From CAIQPS01 sp963843455 (GTDB lineage Bacteria; Actinomycetota; Thermoleophilia; RBG-16-64-13), in assembly GCA_963843455.1 (NCBI GenBank), contig CAWJKE010000008.1, positions 475,819 to 539,818 of the forward strand: a DNA stretch of 64,000 nucleotides. The letters are read 5' to 3'. Under the pieces are notes generated by a model that did not search any database, had not been told where the DNA came from, and saw nothing but the letters and a program-made list of their open reading frames with translations. Below, piece after piece: positions 9,004-15,895 of this stretch (position 1 is the first letter of the stretch; every line of letters starts with the position of its first letter). Position numbers and translations under genes: made by a program.

Positions 9004-9761
9004 CCAAGGCCGCCAGACCCGGCGAGAGAGGCGCGGCCGAACTGCGCCCGCTAAGGATCACCCCGGACTTCGTTCGCACCGCCGATGGATCGGTGCTCCT
9101 CGAATTGGGGGGGACGCGGGTCCTGTGCTCGGCTCAGATTGTCAACGGCGTCCCCGGCTGGAAACGGGGCAGCGGTGAGGGCTGGCTTACTGCCGAGTAC
9201 TCTCTGCTGCCGAGTTCCACGAAGGAGAGGACGCCGCGCGAGGCGGTTCGGGGACGGCAGGACGGACGCACAGTGGAGATCCAGCGCTTCATCGGTCGCA
9301 GTCTCAGAGCGATCACCGACATGAAGGCCCTGGGGGAGCGCACCGTCTACATCGACTGCGACGTTATCGAGGCGGATGGCGGGACCCGTTGTGCCGCGGT
9401 CACCGGCGGCTACCTCGCACTGCATCTCGCGTGCAAACGCGCAGTGGATGCCCGGGTGCTGAAGAGTCTTCCCTTGACCGACTCGGTCGCGGCGGTGAGC
9501 GTCGGCGTGGTCGGCGGCGAGCCGATCGTCGACCTCGAATACGAGGAGGACAGCGTCGCCGAGGTCGACATGAATGTGGTGATGACCGGCAACGGCAGGC
9601 TTATAGAGGTCCAGGCCTCGGCCGAAGCCGCCCCGTTCGAGCGCCAGACGTTCGACAGACTTCTTGCGCTCGCGGAGGCCGGTATCGGGCGCATCAAGGA
9701 TTCGCAGTCCGCGGTGATCGCTCAGGCGTACTTCGGCGAGATCGCCGCGTCGAGGCCGTGA
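9000..9761 (+). CDS. rph: Ribonuclease PH
   Basis: Phosphorolytic 3'-5' exoribonuclease that trims tRNA 3' ends, using inorganic phosphate. At 253 residues it has the normal length. The conserved stretches RPLRITPDFVRTADGSVL, GWLTAEYSLLP and RTPREAVRGRQDGRTVEIQR (basic phosphate-binding loop) are present, as is DCDVIEADGGTR. The ATG overlaps the murI stop (ATGA), indicating translational coupling. Confidence 0.97.
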   Translation: MTKAARPGERGAAELRPLRITPDFVRTADGSVLLELGGTRVLCSAQIVNGVPGWKRGSGEGWLTAEYSLLPSSTKERTPREAVRGRQDGRTVEIQRFIGRSLRAITDMKALGERTVYIDCDVIEADGGTRCAAVTGGYLALHLACKRAVDARVLKSLPLTDSVAAVSVGVVGGEPIVDLEYEEDSVAEVDMNVVMTGNGRLIEVQASAEAAPFERQTFDRLLALAEAGIGRIKDSQSAVIAQAYFGEIAASRP

Positions 9762-10366
9762 AGAAAGGCACGTCGGTAGTCCTGGCCACCGGCAACGCCG
9801 GCAAGGTTCGTGAATTCAACCGCCTTCTGGCCGGTGTCTTCAAGGTGCAGCCACTCCCCGAGGGCATCGGCCTGCCACCCGAGACCGCAGACACCTTTGC
9901 GGCCAACGCCCGGCTTAAGGCGGAATCGGTGTTCCAGGCGCTGGGGGGAGATCAAGCTGTGCTTGCCGATGATTCCGGCCTCGAGGTGGCCGCTCTCGGC
10001 GGACGGCCGGGCATCTTCTCTGCGCGTTTCGCCGGGGAGAGCGCAAGCGATGCCGACAACGTGGCGAAGTTACTTCGGGAGCTTTTCTCTGCGTCGGACC
10101 GGAGCGCCCGCTTTGTCTGTGCCCTCTGTCTGCTCCTCCCGGGCGCACAGCAGCAGGGCGCACTAGAAGTCCGGGGGGTGACGAACGGATTCATCACCTT
10201 GGCCCCACGCGGAGATGACGGGTTTGGCTATGACCCGGTGTTCCAGCCGGAAGGCTGGGACCTCACGCTCGCCGAAGCATCGCCCGAAGACAAGGACCGC
10301 GTGTCTCACCGGGGGGCCGCCGCTCGCTTGCTGCTGGACTGCCTGGCTTCTAGAGACGAGATCTGA
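9758..10366 (+). CDS. rdgB: XTP/dITP diphosphatase (HAM1/RdgB family)
   Basis: House-cleaning pyrophosphatase that hydrolyses dITP, XTP and ITP to monophosphates. 202 residues. It has the N-terminal substrate motif LATGNAGKVREF (9-20), the central LADDSGLEVAALGGRPGIFSARF and the C-terminal GDDGFGYDPVF and SHRGAA motifs. The start GTG overlaps the rph stop (GTGA). The C-terminal SHRGAAA replaces the more usual SHRGKAL. Confidence 0.96.
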   Translation: MKKGTSVVLATGNAGKVREFNRLLAGVFKVQPLPEGIGLPPETADTFAANARLKAESVFQALGGDQAVLADDSGLEVAALGGRPGIFSARFAGESASDADNVAKLLRELFSASDRSARFVCALCLLLPGAQQQGALEVRGVTNGFITLAPRGDDGFGYDPVFQPEGWDLTLAEASPEDKDRVSHRGAAARLLLDCLASRDEI

Positions 10367-10367
10367 C

Positions 10368-10742
10368 ATGGACTACGATTCCTTCGCGGGATTGGTGGCC
10401 GATGCCCTCGACTCTCTGCCCGAGAAGTTCCTCGAGCGCATGGTGAATGTCGAGGTTACGATCGAAGACTGGCCCAGCCGCGATGATTTGGAGGAGGTGG
10501 GCCTGTCTCCCCGCGACAGGAACTCCCTGCTCGGTCTCTACCACGGCGTGCCTCTCACGCACCGCGGTGCCTTCTATTCAGCGCTCCCCGACCGCATCAC
10601 GATCTACCAGAAGCCCATAGAGCGGGCAGCCGGACAGGACGAGGACGAGATACGGGAGCAGGTGCGCCATACGGTGATCCACGAGATAGCCCACTACTAC
10701 GGCATCAGTGACGGGCGTCTGAACGAGCTCGGCTACGACTGA
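10368..10742 (+). CDS. Small zinc metallopeptidase, zincin-1 family (MinP-like)
   Basis: A 124-residue cytoplasmic protein of the metallopeptidase family described for short actinobacterial zincins. The zinc-binding motif HEIAHYYG lies at about 105-112 and is followed by the conserved ISDGRLNELGY end. The start ATG is 1 nt after the rdgB stop, so it belongs to the murI-rph-rdgB operon. The peptidase substrate is unknown. Confidence 0.85.
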   Translation: MDYDSFAGLVADALDSLPEKFLERMVNVEVTIEDWPSRDDLEEVGLSPRDRNSLLGLYHGVPLTHRGAFYSALPDRITIYQKPIERAAGQDEDEIREQVRHTVIHEIAHYYGISDGRLNELGYD

Positions 10743-10752
10743 CGGCGGCGGG

Positions 10753-11142
10753 TCAGCGCGAAAGCCTGCGGGCGAGATCGAGCACAAAGCGACGGTCTGT
10801 CGGCCTCATGCGCCGCGCGAGATGCGACAGCTCCCGGGTCTCGGCGTCTTCTTCGGCCGTGTCTTCGAGAGTGAGTTGCTCGGGCTCCAAGAACGGATCT
10901 TCTTCATCGAGCGCGGCATGATAGAGGAGCTCCCGGGCGGGTACGCCCAGAGCCTCGGCGATGGCCTCGATGACGTCGGTGGTGGGGTTCTTGCGGCCCT
11001 TCTCGATGTCTCCCAGGTAGCTCTTGGAGACGCCGGACTCGTCGGCAAGCGCCTGCAGCGTGAAGCCGCGGTCTGAGCGGAGCTTGCGGACCGTGAGTCC
11101 GATGTAATCGGCGAGTCGCCTTTGCGTCACTGTCCGCACCAC
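10753..11142 (-). CDS. XRE-family transcriptional regulator
   Basis: A 129-residue cytoplasmic DNA-binding protein with an N-terminal Cro/C1-type HTH at about 15-70 (LRSDRGFTLQALADESGVSK, then YLGDIEKGRKNP). An acidic linker and a short basic helical C-terminus with no known sensor domain follow. It converges with the metallopeptidase gene, 10 nt apart, and diverges from larC, so it may control itself or larC-lipA. The start is the GTG at 11142; no good ribosome site is seen. Confidence 0.88.
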   Translation of the reverse strand: MVRTVTQRRLADYIGLTVRKLRSDRGFTLQALADESGVSKSYLGDIEKGRKNPTTDVIEAIAEALGVPARELLYHAALDEEDPFLEPEQLTLEDTAEEDAETRELSHLARRMRPTDRRFVLDLARRLSR

Positions 11143-11241
11143 AGTTCGAAGTAGGTTGGGAGGCGGGACCGACCGTCGTACGCTCGCAGTGTATGCGGGG
11201 GCATGCGAGAATGCAACCGTAACGGCCTAAGGAACGAGGCG

Positions 11242-12474
11242 ATGGCTCACAACCTTCTCTATCTTGACCCCTGGTCCGGTCTGTCGGGAGACATGATGTT
11301 GGCGGCCCTGCTGGACGCTGGGGGAGAGGCGGCGGAGTCAGCGTTGCACGAGGCAGTTGCCTCCCTGGGCCTCAGCGACACTGCCGTCGAGATCACGCGC
11401 GCGACCGAGTGGGGTATAGCCTGCACCCGGATCAACGTACGCGCCGAACAATCGCCGCCCCTACGCCATCTCAGCGACATGCTTGAGGTGATCGAGCAGG
11501 CGGCAGTCTCAGAACGGGTCAAGGCGCGAGCCGTCGCGGCCGTCCGCGTTCTCGCCGAAGTCGAGGCGGGCATCCACGGATGCTCCGTGGATGACATCCA
11601 CTTCCACGAAGTGGGGGCGGTGGACACCATAGTCGATGTCGTTGGTACGTTCGTCCTGGTCGAGGCCCTGGAGGTCGACGAGGTCTTCGTGGGCACCATA
11701 CCGGTGGGCGGCGGGACGGTCGAGATAGCGCACGGCCGCATGGGGGTTCCGGCCCCGGCTACGGCCGCGCTCCTGGCCGGATATCAGGTGACCGGAGGGC
11801 CCGAGATGAGGGAACTGACCACCCCAACGGGAGCTCTGCTTGCCGCACAACTGCAGGCGCGGCAGGGCCCGCTGCCGACGATGAGGATCAAGGCCATCGG
11901 TTACGGGGCCGGTACCATGAAGTTGGAGCACGGGCCGAACGTGTTGCGCATCGTTCTGGGCGAAGCCGCGGACGCCGCCGACGCGGAACCTGCGAGCGCG
12001 GTCAACGGCCTGGCTCCCGACGCGGTGGTCGAGTTGCAGACGAACCTCGACGACGTTTCGGCGGAGGTCATCGGGCATGCCCTGCAACGCTTGCGGGAAG
12101 TGGGTTCCCTGGATGCCTGGACGGTCTCGGCGCAGATGAAGAAGGATCGGCCGGGAGTCGTCCTCCACGTGCTCGTCACCGCCGGCCAGGAGGCGGTCGC
12201 GGTCCGGGTGATCTTCGAGGAGACGGGTACTCTGGGGGTGCGTCGCTCGGTGCTCAGCCGCTACGTGGCGGACCGCGAGACCGTGAGGGTGAGCGTCGCC
12301 GGGCGTGACATCGGCGTGAAGTGGGGCAAATGGGAGGGGCGAATGGTGACCCTTGCGCCCGAGTACGAGGATGCCGCCGCGGCGGCGGCATCCCTGGGGA
12401 TCCCCGTGCGCGAGGTGATGCACCTGGCGAGCGAAGCGGCGCGCCGCTTGGTCGGGCGGGGCGAGGACGGATGA
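11242..12474 (+). CDS. larC: Nickel insertion protein LarC (nickel-pincer cofactor synthesis)
   Basis: LarC is a CTP-dependent cyclometallase that inserts Ni into pyridinium-3,5-bisthiocarboxylate mononucleotide to form the nickel-pincer nucleotide used by lactate racemase and other LarA-type enzymes. 410 residues. It starts with YLDPWSGLSGDMMLAALLDAG and carries DIHFHEVGAVDTIVDVVGT near 119-137, both family hallmarks. It is a single full-length ORF, unlike species where larC needs a frameshift. The ATG at 11242 is preceded by GAGG. larA, larB and larE are not in the window. lipA overlaps its stop. Confidence 0.93.
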   Translation: MAHNLLYLDPWSGLSGDMMLAALLDAGGEAAESALHEAVASLGLSDTAVEITRATEWGIACTRINVRAEQSPPLRHLSDMLEVIEQAAVSERVKARAVAAVRVLAEVEAGIHGCSVDDIHFHEVGAVDTIVDVVGTFVLVEALEVDEVFVGTIPVGGGTVEIAHGRMGVPAPATAALLAGYQVTGGPEMRELTTPTGALLAAQLQARQGPLPTMRIKAIGYGAGTMKLEHGPNVLRIVLGEAADAADAEPASAVNGLAPDAVVELQTNLDDVSAEVIGHALQRLREVGSLDAWTVSAQMKKDRPGVVLHVLVTAGQEAVAVRVIFEETGTLGVRRSVLSRYVADRETVRVSVAGRDIGVKWGKWEGRMVTLAPEYEDAAAAAASLGIPVREVMHLASEAARRLVGRGEDG

Positions 12475-13385
12475 CCGAAGCACGAGGCTGCAGTCCACCT
12501 GGTGACAGCCCGCCACCGAACCCCGGTCCCAAGCCCGAATGGCTCAAGAAGCGGCTTCCTGAGGCCGCTTCCCTCAGGCGCATGGAAGCCCTTCTCCGCA
12601 GGCAGGGGCTGCACACCGTCTGCGAAAGCGCGCTGTGTCCCAACCTGGGCGAGTGCTTCGGCCAAAGCACCGCGACCTTCCTCATCATGGGCGATGTCTG
12701 CACTCGGAACTGCGGTTTCTGTGGCGTCACCAGCGCAGTCCCCGGGCCCCTGGATCCGGAGGAGCCGGTCAAGGTCGCCGAGGCGGCGTCCAGCCTCGAG
12801 CTTCGGCATGTGGTCGTGACGTCCGTGACCCGGGATGATCTGCCGGACGGGGGTGCCGGGCACTACGTCGCCACGATCGGCGCTATCAGAGCCGCGGTGT
12901 CTGAAGCAACGATCGAAGTGCTGGTGCCCGATTTTTCGGGTAGCGCGGAGGCAGTCGCCCTCGTCTTGGCCGAGGATCCCGACGTGTTCAACCACAATCT
13001 GGAAACCGTCCCGCGCCTGTATCCTACGGTGCGGCCCCAGGCCGTCTACGAAAGGTCGCTCGCGGTGCTGAGGCAGGCTGCTGAGGAGGGTCGCTCTGTC
13101 GTCAAGACCGGGCTCATGGTGGGACTGGGGGAGACGCCCGAGGAAGTCCGCGCCCTGCTGGGCGACGCGCGGGCGGTAGGAGTCGATGTGGTCACCATCG
13201 GTCAGTATCTCCGGCCTTCGTCAGGCCACCTCCCCGTCCTGGAGTACGTACGTCCGGAGAGATTCGCGGAATATGGCGAGTGGGGCCGGGAACTGGGCCT
13301 TCAAGCACACTCGGCGCCCTTCGTGCGCAGCTCCTTTCACGCGGGCGAAAGCTTCGCCAAGGCCAGACGGCGGGAGGCCAAATAG
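12471..13385 (+). CDS. lipA: Lipoyl synthase
   Basis: Radical-SAM enzyme that inserts two sulfurs into protein-bound octanoyl groups, using a sacrificial auxiliary [4Fe-4S] cluster. 304 residues. The auxiliary cluster Cys set is CESALCPNLGEC (about 51-62), the SAM cluster is CTRNCGFCG (about 79-87), and the C-terminal RSSF supplies the conserved Ser ligand. The ATG overlaps the larC stop (ATGA), with a GCGAGG site upstream. No lipB or lplA is adjacent, so the source of octanoyl groups is not shown. Confidence 0.96.
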   Translation: MTEARGCSPPGDSPPPNPGPKPEWLKKRLPEAASLRRMEALLRRQGLHTVCESALCPNLGECFGQSTATFLIMGDVCTRNCGFCGVTSAVPGPLDPEEPVKVAEAASSLELRHVVVTSVTRDDLPDGGAGHYVATIGAIRAAVSEATIEVLVPDFSGSAEAVALVLAEDPDVFNHNLETVPRLYPTVRPQAVYERSLAVLRQAAEEGRSVVKTGLMVGLGETPEEVRALLGDARAVGVDVVTIGQYLRPSSGHLPVLEYVRPERFAEYGEWGRELGLQAHSAPFVRSSFHAGESFAKARRREAK

Positions 13386-13444
13386 CCGGGGTCCTGGAGT
13401 GCGCAACGGGGGAAGAATCCCTGTATCCTGTGTCTGCGCCAAGC

Positions 13445-13450
13445 TACAAT
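13445..13450 (+). promoter_or_regulatory. -10 element upstream of the NADH-oxidising module
   Basis: TACAAT lies 25 nt before the GTG start at 13476. It overlaps the alternative ATG at 13449, which argues against that ATG as a start. The -35 region at 13422-13427 is weak. Confidence 0.45.
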
Positions 13451-13475
13451 GACCGTCGGAGCTACAGGTGGTGAT

Positions 13476-14009
13476 GTGAGCGAGCAAACGTTGGAAGAAC
13501 AGTTCAACGAACTGCTGGAGCATTACAGAGGAGAAAGGGGGGCATTGGTCCCCCTTTTGCAGGGAGCGCAGGCTATCTTTGGCTGGCTGCCCAAGGATGT
13601 GATGGTGCGGGTGGCCGAAGGGGCCGGCGAGCCTCTCAGCATGGTCTTGGGCGTCGCCACCTTCTATTCGCAATTCCGATTGAAGCCGCACGCCAAGAAC
13701 ACCATCCGGTGCTGCCACGGCACCGCGTGCCACGTGTCCGGTGCGCCGCTGATCTCCCAGGAGGTCGAGAGGTGTCTGGGAGTGCACGCCGGGGAGAACA
13801 CCGAAGACATGCTGTTCACGGTCGAAGAAGTGCACTGTGTGGGGGCCTGTGGTATGGCCCCCGTGGTGATGATCAACGATCGAGCTCACGGCAAGCTCAC
13901 CCCTGACAAGGCGGTCGCGGTGGTCAAGGAGTTCCGGGCTGCCGAACTGGCTGCGGCAGGGCTGACTGGCGGCGGGCCAGCGGGCGGCGAAGGGGAAGGC
14001 TCGGCATGA
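13476..14009 (+). CDS. NuoE-like [2Fe-2S] thioredoxin-fold subunit
   Basis: Electron-transfer subunit of a soluble NADH-oxidising complex, 177 residues from the GTG at 13476 (AGGTGG just upstream). The four [2Fe-2S] ligands lie in CHGTACH (two Cys, five residues apart) and in CVGACGMAP further on, as in NuoE/HoxE/HydA-type subunits. The tail is Gly/Ala-rich. Next come a HydB/NuoF-like flavoprotein and a NuoG/FdhA-like subunit with overlapping stops and starts. No membrane Nuo subunits are adjacent, so this is probably not respiratory complex I. Confidence 0.92.
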   Translation: MSEQTLEEQFNELLEHYRGERGALVPLLQGAQAIFGWLPKDVMVRVAEGAGEPLSMVLGVATFYSQFRLKPHAKNTIRCCHGTACHVSGAPLISQEVERCLGVHAGENTEDMLFTVEEVHCVGACGMAPVVMINDRAHGKLTPDKAVAVVKEFRAAELAAAGLTGGGPAGGEGEGSA

Positions 14010-15895
14010 GAACGGCAGAACGTACGCTGAGCAGGCCGGCGCCGGGCAGACCGCGCCGGACCATACCCGACGTGGATATCCGTATCTGCCTTGGCACCGG
14101 GGGAGTCGCGGCGGGTAGTCGCGAAGTCCTCAAAGCGTTCGAGGAAAAGCTCGCCGAGAGCGGTGTCCTCGCGGTCATCCGCCCTCGGGAGGACGACTGC
14201 GCCGGACGATGCGCCTCGGTCACCGGCACGGGTTGCCAGGGCCTCTGCGCCATGGACCCTCTGGTCGAGATCCACATGGGAGTGAACGGTTCCAAGAGCG
14301 TGGTCACCTATGGGCAGGTCACACCCGCCATGGTCGATGATATCATCGGCAAGCACATCCTGGGCGGCGAGATCATCGAAAAGTGGATCGTCAGGACGGA
14401 CCAGGGACCTACCGAGTACGACAGCTTCTTCGACCGCCAGGAGAAGCTCACTCTGCGCCACGTGGGCATCATCGACCCCGAGGAGATCGAAGACTACCTG
14501 GAGGCCGACGGCTACCAGGCTCTGTACACGGTCCTGTCGAGCATGACGCAGCAGGAAGTCATCGAGGAGGTCCTGGCCTCGGGGCTCCGCGGCCGGGGGG
14601 GAGCGGGCTTCCCCACGGGGCAGAAGTGGAAGTTCGCCAACGCCAACAATCCCCCTGACGGCGTCAAGTACTTCATCTGCAACGGCGACGAGGGCGATCC
14701 TGGGGCCTTTATGGACTGCTCGGTCCTCGAGGGTGATCCGCACGCCGTGTTCGAGGGCATGGCCATCGGCGCGTACGCGATCGGCGCAAGCATCGGTTAC
14801 CTCTATGTGCGGGCCGAATACCCTCTGGCCATCCGCCGGCTGAAGATCGCCATGAAGGCCGCCGAAGAAAAGGGCTTCATCGGCGACAACATCATGGGCT
14901 CCGACTTCTCCTTCCATCTGAAGCTCAAGGAGGGGGCTGGAGCTTTCGTGTGCGGGGAAGAGACGGCCATGATGGAGTCCATCGAGGGCGACCGGGGCAT
15001 GCCCCGTCTGCGTCCGCCGTTCCCCGCCGAGTCGGGCCTTTGGGACCGGCCGACCAACATCAATAACGTGGAGACGCTGGCGGTCGTTCCGTGGATCATC
15101 CTCAACGGCGCCGAGGCGTTCGCCGCCCGGGGGTACGAGAGGTCCAAGGGAACCAAGGTCTTCGCCCTTGCCGGCAAGGTGAATCGAACGGGCCTGGCCG
15201 AGGTGCCTATGGGCATGCCTCTAAGGGACGTCATCTTCGGCATCGGCGGCGGAGTCAAGAAGAACAAGGCGTTCAAAGCCGTGCAGATGGGTGGACCTTC
15301 GGGAGGCTGCCTGCCTGAGTCGCTGCTCGACCTGCCCGTGGACTACGAGACCATCAACCAGACGGGCGCTATCGTCGGCTCGGGTGGGATGATCGTGATT
15401 GACGAGGACAACTGCATCGTCGACACAGCCCGCTACTTCCTGAGCTTCACCCAGCAGGAAAGTTGCGGAAAATGCCCGCCCTGCCGCATCGGCACCAAGC
15501 GTATGCTCGAGATCCTCGAGAAGATCTGTGCAGGGACGGGGACGCTCGCCGACATCGCCTTCCTCGAGGAGATGGCCCAGCAGGTGAAGATTGGCTCACT
15601 CTGCGCGCTGGGCGGGACCGCACCCAATCCGGTGCAAACGGCGCTCAAGTACTTCCCCGAAGAGTTCCGCGAGCATGTGCTCGAAAAGAAATGCCGCGCG
15701 GGCGCGTGCGCGGCGCTCACTACGTATATCATCGACCCCGAGGCGTGCACTGGATGCCGGGCCTGCCTGCGGGCCTGTCCGGTGCAGGCCATCACTGGGG
15801 AGCGCAAAGAGGTGCATGTGATCGATCAAGAGCTGTGCATCAAGTGTGGTGCCTGCTTGGAGAAGTGTCGGTTCGACGCTGTGAGGAGGTCCTGA
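14006..15895 (+). CDS. NuoF/HydB/HndC-like NADH-binding flavoprotein with extra iron-sulfur domains
   Basis: FMN- and NAD(H)-binding subunit, 629 residues. Domains in order: an N-terminal [2Fe-2S] thioredoxin-like domain (about 25-115, with CAGRCASVTGTGCQGLC), the NuoF core with the glycine-rich NADH/FMN site SGLRGRGGAGFPTGQKW near 192-208, the [4Fe-4S] site ESCGKCPPCRIG near 486-497, and a C-terminal two-cluster ferredoxin (CTGCRACLRACP and CIKCGACLEKC). This composition is typical of bifurcating hydrogenase, NADP-reducing hydrogenase and NAD-formate dehydrogenase beta subunits, not respiratory NuoF. It overlaps the NuoE gene (ATGA) and shares bases with the next start. Confidence 0.94.
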   Translation: MRTAERTLSRPAPGRPRRTIPDVDIRICLGTGGVAAGSREVLKAFEEKLAESGVLAVIRPREDDCAGRCASVTGTGCQGLCAMDPLVEIHMGVNGSKSVVTYGQVTPAMVDDIIGKHILGGEIIEKWIVRTDQGPTEYDSFFDRQEKLTLRHVGIIDPEEIEDYLEADGYQALYTVLSSMTQQEVIEEVLASGLRGRGGAGFPTGQKWKFANANNPPDGVKYFICNGDEGDPGAFMDCSVLEGDPHAVFEGMAIGAYAIGASIGYLYVRAEYPLAIRRLKIAMKAAEEKGFIGDNIMGSDFSFHLKLKEGAGAFVCGEETAMMESIEGDRGMPRLRPPFPAESGLWDRPTNINNVETLAVVPWIILNGAEAFAARGYERSKGTKVFALAGKVNRTGLAEVPMGMPLRDVIFGIGGGVKKNKAFKAVQMGGPSGGCLPESLLDLPVDYETINQTGAIVGSGGMIVIDEDNCIVDTARYFLSFTQQESCGKCPPCRIGTKRMLEILEKICAGTGTLADIAFLEEMAQQVKIGSLCALGGTAPNPVQTALKYFPEEFREHVLEKKCRAGACAALTTYIIDPEACTGCRACLRACPVQAITGERKEVHVIDQELCIKCGACLEKCRFDAVRRS

